Below are positions 15,373-22,200 of a stretch of DNA of 23,727 nucleotides, one piece after another. The position numbers and the translations under genes were made by a program. The DNA comes from JBAQMG01 sp049302575. Lineage in GTDB: Bacteria; Bacillota; Desulfitobacteriia; Desulfitobacteriales; Desulfitobacteriaceae. Below the pieces are notes generated by a model. It was not told the DNA's origin. It worked only from the letters and a program-made list of their open reading frames with translations, and did not search any database. The DNA lies in NCBI GenBank assembly GCA_049302575.1, contig JBAQMG010000003.1, positions 1-23,727 of the forward strand. The letters run 5' to 3'. Position 1 is the first letter of the stretch, and the number at the start of each line of letters is the position of its first letter.

Positions 15373-16425
15373 TTAGGCAATTATTCTTTTCTTTCTTCTT
15401 TTAAACAAACTAATGCACAACCCCACAAAAGCAGCCAAAGCAAGTGTCATTCCGCCACCAACCAAACCAGCGACACTTTTTCCTCCACTTACAGCAGGCC
15501 AAGCTGCTTCGCCCACAATGACATTTTGATTCAAATTGACTTCTGGTGCTTTAAAGTTATAATGGGGCAAAAAAACAGTTTTATGCTGTATTGCAGAGAG
15601 CATCTGATGAATACCATCTGGTGCCTTGAGCGCTGCTTTACCAGCAGTCTTAAACATGGACCATTCCAACCCATCAGGACTTGAAGAGGCAAACCCGGAT
15701 AACACAACTCCTGAGATTACTGCCGCAATAGCAACTCCTGCCAGAACCTTCTTTATAGATACGCCACCAATAGCATCTCCCGAGGCAGCCTTTTCTATAA
15801 TTTCCGGACGTTCCTTCCAAACAAATGTTACAATAGCTGTTGTAACAAGACCTTCTACCACGCCGATTGCCAGATGAATAGGCTGCATTAGTAAGACAAA
15901 AGTGCCAAAAGGTAATTCGGTCTTGCCAGAAAATAGCGTTTCAAGTACCACGCTGAAGGAGCCCATTTGAAGACCAATAATCGCCGTAAGCATGGCTGCA
16001 CCAAAAATGCGTTTGCTAGAATAGCCCTTGCCTATAATCCTCTTATAGATTAAAGGATAGGCAATAAAACATGTAAAAAAGCCAAGATTAAAGACATTAC
16101 TGCCTAAGGCCAATAAACCTCCGTCTCCGAAAAACAAAGCTTGGATCGTGAGAACTGAAGCCATGGTCAGAAAACCCGCATAGGGACCCAGTAAAATAGC
16201 AAGAATAAGACCGCCTCCAAGGTGTCCGCTGGAGCCTGTCGCTGGAATTGAAAAATTAATCATCTGAGCAGCAAAGATAAAAGCTCCCATCACACCCATC
16301 AAAGGAATTTTCTTTTCATCTATTTCGTTTTGAACCTTCTTAATTGAATAAGCCGCCACACCTGCTGTTGCAGCCCACATGGTTCCCCCAACTAGAGGTG
16401 AAATCAAGGCATCTGCCATATGCAT
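15373..16425 (-). CDS. cbiM: ECF nickel/cobalt substrate-binding subunit, CbiM fused to a PDGLE domain (NikMN)
   Basis: A 350-residue membrane protein. Residues 1-205 are CbiM/NikM, with about seven helices. Its metal site uses the N-terminal Met-His: the start is MHMADALISP, and His2 with His68 (SSGHLGGG) match metal ligands known in NikM. From about residue 225 comes a second part with a helix, the PDGLE motif at 250-254, an extracellular segment (270-320) and a final helix ending in RRKKR. The PDGLE part corresponds to NikN/CbiN, so this is the fused NikMN form. It defines specificity and drives import with CbiQ and CbiO. GGAGG lies 7 bases before ATG 16425. It is first in the operon, behind a leader with an attenuator-like hairpin. 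Confidence 0.92.
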   Translation of the reverse strand: MHMADALISPLVGGTMWAATAGVAAYSIKKVQNEIDEKKIPLMGVMGAFIFAAQMINFSIPATGSSGHLGGGLILAILLGPYAGFLTMASVLTIQALFFGDGGLLALGSNVFNLGFFTCFIAYPLIYKRIIGKGYSSKRIFGAAMLTAIIGLQMGSFSVVLETLFSGKTELPFGTFVLLMQPIHLAIGVVEGLVTTAIVTFVWKERPEIIEKAASGDAIGGVSIKKVLAGVAIAAVISGVVLSGFASSSPDGLEWSMFKTAGKAALKAPDGIHQMLSAIQHKTVFLPHYNFKAPEVNLNQNVIVGEAAWPAVSGGKSVAGLVGGGMTLALAAFVGLCISLFKRRKKRIIA

Positions 16426-16438
16426 AAATATCCCTCCT

Positions 16439-16488
16439 AAAATAAAATTAAACCCAAAAAGAATGCTTAAAAAGCATCATTTTCGGGT
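16439..16488 (-). promoter_or_regulatory. Attenuator-like hairpin in the nikMN leader
   Basis: In the minus-strand transcript ACCC (16488-16485), GAAAA and ATGCTT pair with AAGCAT, TTTTT and GGGT. This gives a roughly 15-bp stem with one internal loop, ending at 16452. It is followed by a U-rich run (TTTAATTTTATTTT) just before the ribosome binding site, an arrangement like an intrinsic terminator. Upstream in the leader is a small AAAGCC-N5-GGCTTT hairpin (16503-16519) and GGGATGGACCC, which could compete with the stem. No known metal-riboswitch consensus was recognised. Confidence 0.5.
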
Positions 16489-16532
16489 CCATCCCAAAAT
16501 CAAAAGCCTACATGGCTTTAATTTCCTAATTA

Positions 16533-16562
16533 AATATAGCACAGTTTATTATTATCAGTCAA
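16533..16562 (-). promoter_or_regulatory. Promoter of the nikMN-cbiQ-cbiO operon
   Basis: On the minus strand TTGACT (16562-16557), an 18-base spacer and TATATT (16538-16533). The start would fall near 16526, leaving about 100 bases of leader. It faces the cooT promoter at 16586-16614. Confidence 0.6.
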
Positions 16563-16579
16563 TAAATAGTTTAGCGCTT

Positions 16580-16614
16580 AATAAATTGCAGGAATTTATT
16601 AATACTGATAGAAT
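16580..16614 (+). promoter_or_regulatory. cooT promoter overlapped by a perfect inverted repeat (candidate operator)
   Basis: AATAAATT-GCAGG-AATTTATT (16580-16600) is a perfect 8+8 inverted repeat. It covers the -35 position (TTGCAG, 16586-16591) of a plus-strand promoter with extended -10 TGATAGAAT (16606-16614), and lies 17 bases upstream of the nikMN -35. It is well placed to control both divergent units. A second everted pair, TCATA (16619-16623) and TATGA (16641-16645), lies around the cooT start. The regulator is unknown. Confidence 0.5.
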
Positions 16615-16714
16615 AAAGTCATAGCTGGATAAATAAACACTATGAATAGACATAGCGGTCTGACCTTCTAAGTGTAACTCTAAAGTATTTTCTTTTTTGA
16701 AAGGAGAACAAAAC

Positions 16715-16927
16715 ATGTGTGAAGCTAATGCTTATTTGAAGAACGGTGATCAGGAAGTCTTGTTTATGGAGTCAGTTGATGTTATCGAGCCTAATGAAGA
16801 AAACGGATTAAAATTGATCGACATTTTTGGTCGACAGAAATTTATCAATGCTAGGATTAAGGATATGACCTTACTAAACCATCGCATTATCTTGGAAGAA
16901 ATCGTCGGTTCTGTTGCTGATCGCTAA
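16715..16927 (+). CDS. cooT: CooT-family nickel-binding protein
   Basis: A 70-residue protein with the CooT signature MCEANAYL and IFGRQKFINARIKDM near residue 40. CooT of Rhodospirillum rubrum is a small dimer that binds one Ni(II) through Cys2 and serves maturation of nickel-dependent CO dehydrogenase. Cys2 is conserved here. The ATG at 16715 is preferred, since AAGGAG at 16701-16706 is 8 bases upstream; the TTG at 16697 overlaps it. The divergent neighbour is the NikMN importer, so import and intracellular handling of nickel are encoded together. No CODH or hydrogenase gene is in the window. The sequence immediately after its stop stays open in the same frame for 150 codons. Confidence 0.88.
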   Translation: MCEANAYLKNGDQEVLFMESVDVIEPNEENGLKLIDIFGRQKFINARIKDMTLLNHRIILEEIVGSVADR

Positions 16928-17020
16928 ATTATTGTACCTTTAGTTATTCTAGCTTTCATCTTAGCCGGTGTCTGGGAAGTAAAAAAAACAAACGGGGAAA
17001 ATTTAGTGAGGGGTAATGAA

Positions 17021-17380
17021 ATGATTAAAACTATCTATGTTTACTTGATACTATTTGCGACATTAATGATGACGATTGGTGGTAGTGTGGCTGCTTTTAT
17101 GGCTGTGGCAGACATTGTTTCTCCTCCTGCTTATGGTCAGACTTTTGAACAATATAAGTCAACACCCCAATATAAAGGAGATGTTCCTACCCCAGCAAAA
17201 CCAGAACAAACTTTAAGTGATGCAGAACTAAAGATCCGATACGATCAAATGATTTCTGATGAAAAATTAATGAATAAGGAAAGAGCAGTCAATAGCCTGA
17301 TTAAAAGTCTGGGTTGGATTGTCATCCCCCTTCCTATATTTATATTCTTTCAAGGAGGGGTAAAAAAGCAGCCTGTTTAA
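17021..17380 (+). CDS. Two-helix membrane protein of unknown function, next to cooT
   Basis: A 119-residue protein. A hydrophobic N-terminal helix (residues 5-30, YVYLILFATLMMTIGG...) is followed by a polar, Pro- and Gln-rich middle (34-85), then a second helix near 97-112 and a short basic tail. I do not recognise the family. ATG at 17021 is chosen because GAGGGG lies 8 bases upstream; the GTG at 17006 overlaps it. The frame is open back to 16928, directly after the cooT stop, and that stretch encodes another hydrophobic segment (IVPLVILAFILAGVWEV), so a longer or lost upstream form is possible. It is probably co-transcribed with cooT. A role with nickel is inferred from position only. Confidence 0.65.
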   Translation: MIKTIYVYLILFATLMMTIGGSVAAFMAVADIVSPPAYGQTFEQYKSTPQYKGDVPTPAKPEQTLSDAELKIRYDQMISDEKLMNKERAVNSLIKSLGWIVIPLPIFIFFQGGVKKQPV

Positions 17381-17432
17381 TAATTATCTCTTTTCTTACT
17401 TGATTTCGAACCTAGGAAGATTTTTACCAAGC

Positions 17433-17490
17433 GCCGAATTCAACCTCCACTTTAATAAGTGGGAGCCGAATTCGGCACAATTCATTATTA
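17433..17490 (+). repeat. Dispersed palindromic repeat, copy 2
   Basis: GCCGAATTC near 17433 and the reverse GAATTCGGC near 17466-17474 make an imperfect 18-base hairpin around TTTAATAA, with four or five mismatches. Its right part, 17455-17490, matches 4834-4869 at 33 of 36 positions. Here it lies in the gene-free stretch between the membrane protein and the Uma2 gene. It looks like a REP/MITE-type element, and no transposase is nearby. Confidence 0.7.
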
Positions 17491-17637
17491 GCAAATTGTC
17501 GGGAAACTGTCCGCTTGAAGGTTAAAAAACATAGAACTGGCGGTTGTATCTCTTTATGCAGGCGACCTATTATCTATCGGAAATCAGACAAAAAGCGTGG
17601 TGGCTATATAATCACGGAGTGAAATTATTCAAATATT

Positions 17638-17646
17638 TGGTATAAT
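17638..17646 (+). promoter_or_regulatory. Extended -10 promoter of the Uma2 gene
   Basis: TGGTATAAT is a perfect extended -10, 22 bases before the ATG at 17669, with no clear -35. AAGGGGGG acts as the ribosome binding site. Confidence 0.55.
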
Positions 17647-17668
17647 ACGAGGGTAAGGGGGGAGTCAA

Positions 17669-18250
17669 ATGCCATTATCAAAAGAAGATAGGAAATACAC
17701 ATATGCTGACTATCTGAAATTTCCAGACGATGAACGATGGGAAATTATCGATGGGATACCCTATATGCAATCAGCCCCAACATGGCAACATCAAAGTATA
17801 TCTAGAGAATTAATGTTGCAGTTTGGCGAGTACTTGCGAAATAGTAAATGTCAGGTGTTTGCCGCACCATTTGATTTACGATTGCCTGAGATTGAAGAAA
17901 AAGACGATGATCAAGATGTTACGTATGTTCATCAGCCAGATCTATTAGTCGTTTGTGATAAAAGCCGATTAAAAGGAACCGGCTATTATGGCGTTCCTAG
18001 CCTTGTTATTGAAATACTATCATCCTCTACAGTGAGAAATGATAGGCTCTTGAAATTTAATATTTATGAAAAAGTTGGCGTTAAGGAATACTGGATAGTA
18101 GAGCCTGATACCAAACTTGTAAATGTCTTTGTTTTACAGGATAACAACAGATATGGAAGGACTGAGCTGTATACCGAAACAGATAACGTAACAGTGTCAA
18201 TTTTTCCTGATCTCGTTATTGATTTAAGCAGGATTTTTAATAATATCTGA
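17669..18250 (+). CDS. Uma2-family (DUF820) PD-(D/E)XK endonuclease-like protein
   Basis: A 193-residue protein of usual family length. It starts with YTYADYLKFPDDERWEIIDG, the standard Uma2 head, then HQSISREL. Fold motifs are VHQPDLLVVCD (about residue 92) and PSLVIEILSSSTVRNDRLLKFNIYEKVGVKEYWIVEP (about 112-150), with the active-site Asp, Glu and Lys/Gln positions in the expected order. This fold belongs to the PD-(D/E)XK nuclease superfamily. Uma2 proteins are often multicopy and associated with mobile or phage-like DNA, and their biological targets are largely unknown. It is preceded by a G-rich ribosome binding site and an extended -10. Confidence 0.9.
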   Translation: MPLSKEDRKYTYADYLKFPDDERWEIIDGIPYMQSAPTWQHQSISRELMLQFGEYLRNSKCQVFAAPFDLRLPEIEEKDDDQDVTYVHQPDLLVVCDKSRLKGTGYYGVPSLVIEILSSSTVRNDRLLKFNIYEKVGVKEYWIVEPDTKLVNVFVLQDNNRYGRTELYTETDNVTVSIFPDLVIDLSRIFNNI

Positions 18251-18339
18251 GGGTCTAATACCACGCAGCTAATACATAATTGTAGATAACGCTCAGAGGC
18301 ACTTTGTAATCTTGAATTATTATAACAAAATGTTAGAGA

Positions 18340-18348
18340 GGGGGGGGG
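18340..18348 (+). repeat. Nine-G homopolymer inside the ribosome-binding region
   Basis: GAGAG is followed by eight more Gs, giving nine Gs in a row, just 7 bases before the ATG at 18356. Homopolymers of this length mispair in replication, and here any length change would alter SD-to-ATG spacing and strength without changing the protein. Confidence 0.7.
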
Positions 18349-18355
18349 AACATTT

Positions 18356-18880
18356 ATGCCGTGGTGTCCTAAGTGCAAAACAGAATATCGCCGGGGTTAT
18401 AACATTTGTAGTGATTGTGGGAGTTCCTTGGTTGAGACATTAGAAGTATTTAAAGAGCTAGAGATTGATTTAGCGGATGCTGGAATCAATGAAGAATGGA
18501 TATTTCTGGTTAGTTGCGCGGATGATCAAGAAGCAATGATGATTGAGTCCTTTCTAACTGGTGAAAACATTATTTTACAAAAAAAGTATGATGGAGCAAG
18601 TGAGTATTTAAGAATTACTTGGGGAATGACAAAACTTGGTGTTGATTTATATGTAAGGAAAAGCCAGTTTGATGTAGCAAAAGAGATCATAAACGAAGTA
18701 TTTGGGGCGGAGAACAAAGCAGACAGCAAACTTGATGAGGGGATAATCAAGAATTTCAGGGGAACCTACTGGAATAAAGGTAGAAAAAGGCTGTTCCTGG
18801 TTTCAATTATATCATTAATATTCATCTTAAGTTCCATAATAGTATCAACTTGGTCAACCTTGAAGTTGGTTTTTAGATAA
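18356..18880 (+). CDS. Zinc-ribbon protein with DUF2007-like domain and C-terminal membrane helix
   Basis: A 174-residue protein. Residues 4-21 form a zinc ribbon, CPKCKTEYRRGYNICSDC (two CxxC pairs). Residues 47-115 look like a DUF2007-type 'putative signal-transducing' domain: VSCADDQEAMMIESFLTGENI and VDLYVRKSQFDVAKEII. Residues 145-165 are a single transmembrane helix near the C-terminus. The N-terminal part should face the cytoplasm if the tail is anchored in the usual way. Function unknown; similar small zinc-ribbon/DUF2007 proteins are common in Firmicutes. ATG at 18356 is the only plausible start. The ribosome binding site is inside a nine-G tract. No partner gene is evident. Confidence 0.7.
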   Translation: MPWCPKCKTEYRRGYNICSDCGSSLVETLEVFKELEIDLADAGINEEWIFLVSCADDQEAMMIESFLTGENIILQKKYDGASEYLRITWGMTKLGVDLYVRKSQFDVAKEIINEVFGAENKADSKLDEGIIKNFRGTYWNKGRKRLFLVSIISLIFILSSIIVSTWSTLKLVFR

Positions 18881-18895
18881 AATATTAATTATTGG

Positions 18896-18923
18896 TGATA
18901 CGAAGGGACTTCCTTTGATATCA
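18896..18923. terminator. Hairpin between converging genes
   Basis: TGATACGAAGG pairs with CCTTTGATATCA (one bulge, one G-U), 15 bases after the DUF2007-like gene stops. Genes converge on this region, so it may serve both strands. No T run follows, so the call is weak. Confidence 0.4.
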
Positions 18924-18959
18924 TTATGAGAAAGCCCCTTCAAAAAGTTATATAACAGC

Positions 18960-19508
18960 TTATTTGGGAACGTCGCTCGGCTCGGACTTCAAAGAATAAT
19001 CCATGTGTTGGTCAGCTGGATTGGGTAACGTAATGATTTTGACAAAGCTGTAACCCATTGATTTATGGCAAGCGTTGCAGGAATCAATCATACCTGTGTA
19101 AGCTTTATCAAAGGTATTAAAGTCTTTAGCCTGGATAGCCTTGTTTACAGGTTCAAAGGTAGTCTTATTGAAAGATTCCCATAATGGATATTCAGTGGGC
19201 TTGGTCACTTTAGCGGCGTTCATCGCACTATTCATATATTTAGACATGTAAGCGGCGAGAGCCCAGTTTCCCCCTTTGGCGGCGTAATACATATTGTCAA
19301 AACGGTCGCCAACTTCTCGCATCGGAATGGCAAATTTGGGCAAGGCGCCCTTTACTTCATCAATGGCTTTTTTAAGATCGTCGGTGATATTTGCGTTAGA
19401 GGTAGGTGCGGGGGCTGGCGTTGTCGGAGTTGTTTGGGTGCCACAACCCACGATAATAAGAGAACCTAAGATAACTAATCCTGCGATTTTTAAAAAGGAC
19501 TTCTTCAT
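18960..19508 (-). CDS. Lipoprotein with a single CxxCH heme motif
   Basis: A 182-residue protein from ATG 19508. N-terminal KKSFLKIAGLVILGSLIIVGC is a lipoprotein signal with Cys22 as the lipid-modified residue, placing it on the outer face of the membrane. A Thr/Pro linker follows, then a helical domain and CNACH at residues 144-148, a c-type heme motif with His148 as the axial ligand. The distribution of helices resembles small monoheme cytochromes c, perhaps in extracellular electron transfer. The partner is unknown. AAAGGG lies about 12 bases before this ATG; the ATG at 19529 has no ribosome binding site. Heme attachment needs a c-type maturation system elsewhere in the genome. Confidence 0.8.
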   Translation of the reverse strand: MKKSFLKIAGLVILGSLIIVGCGTQTTPTTPAPAPTSNANITDDLKKAIDEVKGALPKFAIPMREVGDRFDNMYYAAKGGNWALAAYMSKYMNSAMNAAKVTKPTEYPLWESFNKTTFEPVNKAIQAKDFNTFDKAYTGMIDSCNACHKSMGYSFVKIITLPNPADQHMDYSLKSEPSDVPK

Positions 19509-19593
19509 TTTTATTTTCAACCCTTTCATTGTATTTATTGAGCATTCTTATTTTCACCAAAAAAGATAGATCAATGCACGTTCCGATCAGGAT

Positions 19594-19621
19594 TTAATAG
19601 ATAGTGGGAAATTTTTGGCAA
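19594..19621 (-). promoter_or_regulatory. Candidate promoter of the CxxCH lipoprotein gene
   Basis: On the minus strand TTGCCA (19621-19616), 16-base spacer, TATTAA (19599-19594). Moderate hexamer match only. Confidence 0.35.
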
Positions 19622-19765
19622 AGATTTAATAGAAGAAAAGGAATATTATCCAGATTAATCGGGTACGTTGAATAAGTAGATTCTTTAAACAGGAAGAGGT
19701 TGACTTTAGGGTTAATCATGATTAGTCTAGATGTAGCGATAAAGAAGAAACAGGAGGTGATTAGC

Positions 19766-20056
19766 GTGAAAGATATGTTCAGGAAAACTTTGGCACTAGG
19801 GTTAGGTCTAGCCTTAGCCAGTAAGGAACAAATAGAAAAGACTGTGGCCGAGCTGGTGAAGAAGGGTGAGGTTTCGGCTACTGAATCAAAAGAGCTAATT
19901 GATGAGCTGATTAAGAAAGGCGAAGACGGGCATCAGGAATTACGTAATAAAATTCGGGAATTTGTGAAAGAGTTTCTGAATGAAATGGAGATACCTACAA
20001 AAGAGGAGCTTAAGAACTTAGAAAGTCGGATCGAGAAGTTGGAGAGACGCGAATAA
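19766..20056 (+). CDS. Phasin-like small coiled-coil protein
   Basis: A 96-residue protein. It starts VKDMFRKTLALGLGLALASKEQIEKTV, an amphipathic segment followed by charged helices (...KELIDELIKKGEDGHQELRNKIREFVKEFL...) and ends in a leucine-zipper-like LKNLESRIEKLERRE. This matches the COG3937 'phasin/PhaF-like' small proteins, which in other bacteria coat polyhydroxyalkanoate granules. No PHA genes are in the window, so the real role here is open. GTG at 19766 is supported by GGAGG at 19753-19757, 8 bases upstream. The longer frame from 19700 lacks a ribosome binding site. A hairpin terminator follows directly. Confidence 0.78.
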   Translation: MKDMFRKTLALGLGLALASKEQIEKTVAELVKKGEVSATESKELIDELIKKGEDGHQELRNKIREFVKEFLNEMEIPTKEELKNLESRIEKLERRE

Positions 20057-20061
20057 CAGAG

Positions 20062-20095
20062 AGGAGCCTGAAGAAATTCAGGCTCCTTAGTTTAT
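20062..20095 (+). terminator. Terminator of the phasin-like gene
   Basis: AGGAGCCTGAA-GAAA-TTCAGGCTCCT is an 11-bp perfect stem with a GAAA tetraloop, starting 6 bases after the stop codon and followed by TAGTTTATG. The T run is weak but the stem is strong. Confidence 0.75.
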
Positions 20096-20698
20096 GTGTG
20101 TGATTCTTCAAGTTTCTGCGTTTCCTTTAGTGAAGTTTACAAGAGCTTAGAAGACGAGCTTGCTGTCAAGCCAGGGACAATTTAGAGCAAAGTAAAAATA
20201 GCGTGACGCAATCCCCATAAAATAGTACAATAAAGCTATAAAAGATAGGCTAGAGAGTATCACTGACTATCAAATGCTTTCCACAAAGCTTTAAAAAGAA
20301 AATCTATAGTATTGAGTTGATGCATCTTGTTTACGAAAGAAGAATGAAGAATTAATTTGTAATAAATTGTTTGTTTGATACTTTAATATACCAAATTTAA
20401 TCGAAATTTAGCAGAGTTTAGTGGAAATAGTGTCATAATATAACAAGGGAAATTTATTTTTCTGTCGAAGTATATATAACACAATTTCATATTCCAGTTG
20501 CAACAGTCACAAGATTGGTGCTTAGAGTCCACATTCTTGGAATACTGAAGAGAGTGCTTCCTAATTAGTACAGGAGATGCAGGGGGTTAAACCTCCGTAC
20601 ACTTTTCAGAAGGGATTACTTAAGAAAATTATGTATTAGTAAGTATTTTGTCAAATAAACTCAGCCGTTTACAAATTTACTAAAAAGGAGATATTCTC
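20096..20698. other. 600-base gene-free leader of the polysaccharide locus
   Basis: No coding frame. It is AT-rich in the middle (20330-20480). A TATAAC-like element lies near 20438-20443 but no convincing -35. Toward the 3' end, a long hairpin is formed by CTGAAGA (20545-20551) with TTTTCAG (20603-20609), and inside it GTAC-A-GGAG (20568-20576) with CTCC-GTAC (20593-20600). The first polysaccharide gene starts 90 bases later. The long structured leader suggests transcript-level control. Confidence 0.5.
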
Positions 20699-22084
20699 AT
20701 GGTTAAAGGAAGCGAAATTGCAGCATTTCCAATTTTCCTGCTTGATATTATTTTAATTAATGTAAGTATCATATTGGTCTTTTTATTTCGATATAATCTC
20801 ACACCTTCTCAGTATAATATTGATCCTTATATATCGCTTATACCGTGGATTTCTTTTCTAACAGGAGTTATCTTTTTGATGTTCAATCTTTACTCAAATT
20901 GGAGAAGGAAAAGTATCCATGATCTCGTCATGTCGATCATTCTTTCAATTCTGACTTTAACCATTGTAACAATGGCTTTGTCTTTCCTCGGCAGGGGATT
21001 TGCCTTTCCACGTGGTGTAATTCTAATAGGAGCTGGACTTCAAGTTGTTTTAATCACTCTAAGTCGTTCACTTGTTTGGTATTTAGATAAAAGAGTTTTT
21101 GGTTTACAAAGAGTATTGATAATTGCCAAGAACTTGAAAGAATGTTCAAGTATAGAAGAAAAACTTCTGCAGCAAAAAGGATGGTTTACAATAAAGGAGT
21201 TTATCCTGACAGATCAAATATTCGAAGTAGAATCAAAACTAGAATATATAGACGTTGTATTTATAAGCTCCAATGTCCCAAGAAAAACTAAAATTATCGA
21301 TTTATGTGTTAAATATGGAAAAGAAATTCTAATTGTCCCGAACCTCTCCGAATTATTCTTGTTACGATCCGAGCCACAACAAATTGATGATATGCTTGTA
21401 TTATCTATAAGACCACGCGAATTAACTGTGAGACAATTATTTTTAAAAAGGATACTGGATATTTCTGCATCAATTATCTTATTGACCATATTCTCTCCAA
21501 TTATGATCGTCCTTTTCATAGCGATTCCTCTATTTTCGAAAGGTCCGGCACTTTTTAAACAAGAACGTCTAGGTAAAGATCAAGAACAATACCAAATCTT
21601 AAAATTTAGAAGCATGATTTTTAACGCTGAAGGAGAATGCGGCCCGGTTTTAGCCTCAGATGAAGACCCAAGAATTACGAAAATCGGAAAATTTATTAGA
21701 GCAACCAGATTAGATGAATTACCACAGCTTATTAATGTATTATGTGGGACAATGAGCTTGGTAGGGCCACGACCCGAACGTCTCTTTTTCGTACGTCAAT
21801 TCGAAGAAACGATACCGCATTATTGTTCCCGAATGTCGATCAAACCAGGAATCACCGGATTAGCCCAAGTGATGGGAAAGTATAATTCGACGGTTGAAGA
21901 TAAGCTTCGGTTAGACATGATGTATATGCACAGTTATTCCTTTGATCTTGATCTTAAGATTTTATTCCGAACGATTCAAGTTGTTTTAAAACGGGAGCAA
22001 GCGGGTGGTGTTAGTGTTGGTGATGATGATGAGTTACCAGAATTATGTGATCTGAGAGATAGGTCTTTAAAGCTAGGAGGATAG
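20699..22084 (+). CDS. Undecaprenyl-phosphate sugar-phosphate transferase (WbaP/WcaJ-type initiating enzyme)
   Basis: A 461-residue protein of typical length. It has four N-terminal helices (about residues 10-30, 43-65, 80-105, 108-128) and a central Rossmann-like part. A re-entrant helix and bacterial sugar transferase domain begin near RILDISASIILLTIFSP. Conserved motifs are KGPALFKQERLGKD, FRSM, a DELPQLINVL stretch and GTMSLVGPRPE, followed by PGITGLAQV. It transfers a sugar-1-phosphate to undecaprenyl phosphate at the inner face of the membrane, starting a surface polysaccharide. AAAGGAG at 20684-20690 is 8 bases before the ATG. It is the first gene of the locus and appears intact. The two genes after it are broken. 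Confidence 0.92.
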   Translation: MVKGSEIAAFPIFLLDIILINVSIILVFLFRYNLTPSQYNIDPYISLIPWISFLTGVIFLMFNLYSNWRRKSIHDLVMSIILSILTLTIVTMALSFLGRGFAFPRGVILIGAGLQVVLITLSRSLVWYLDKRVFGLQRVLIIAKNLKECSSIEEKLLQQKGWFTIKEFILTDQIFEVESKLEYIDVVFISSNVPRKTKIIDLCVKYGKEILIVPNLSELFLLRSEPQQIDDMLVLSIRPRELTVRQLFLKRILDISASIILLTIFSPIMIVLFIAIPLFSKGPALFKQERLGKDQEQYQILKFRSMIFNAEGECGPVLASDEDPRITKIGKFIRATRLDELPQLINVLCGTMSLVGPRPERLFFVRQFEETIPHYCSRMSIKPGITGLAQVMGKYNSTVEDKLRLDMMYMHSYSFDLDLKILFRTIQVVLKREQAGGVSVGDDDELPELCDLRDRSLKLGG

Positions 22085-22161
22085 TAATAGACTAAAAGAT
22101 GCACGGAAATAAGTTTGGAAATGTTTTGTAGTTTGTGTTCTATGGAAAAAATGCATAGTTT

Positions 22162-22185
22162 GAGGGTCGTCACCCTCCTAGGGGG
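22162..22185 (+). other. Hairpin and G-rich segment before the glycosyltransferase
   Basis: GAGGGT-CGTC-ACCCTC is a perfect six-base stem (22162-22177) followed by CTAGGGGG. The second C block can alternatively pair with the GGGGG. The ATG at 22201 has no ribosome binding site at normal distance (AGGGGG is 15 bases away). Confidence 0.4.
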
Positions 22186-22200
22186 CATTGTAAAATAGCA

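Noticed and set aside
16426..16560. Possible cobalamin riboswitch before cbiM
   Set aside because: No cobalamin box or expected long fold; only short hairpins are visible. A NiCo-type consensus was not recognised either.
20200..20215. GTGACGCAATCC as a c-di-GMP riboswitch
   Set aside because: The surrounding sequence lacks the conserved class I or class II aptamer parts.
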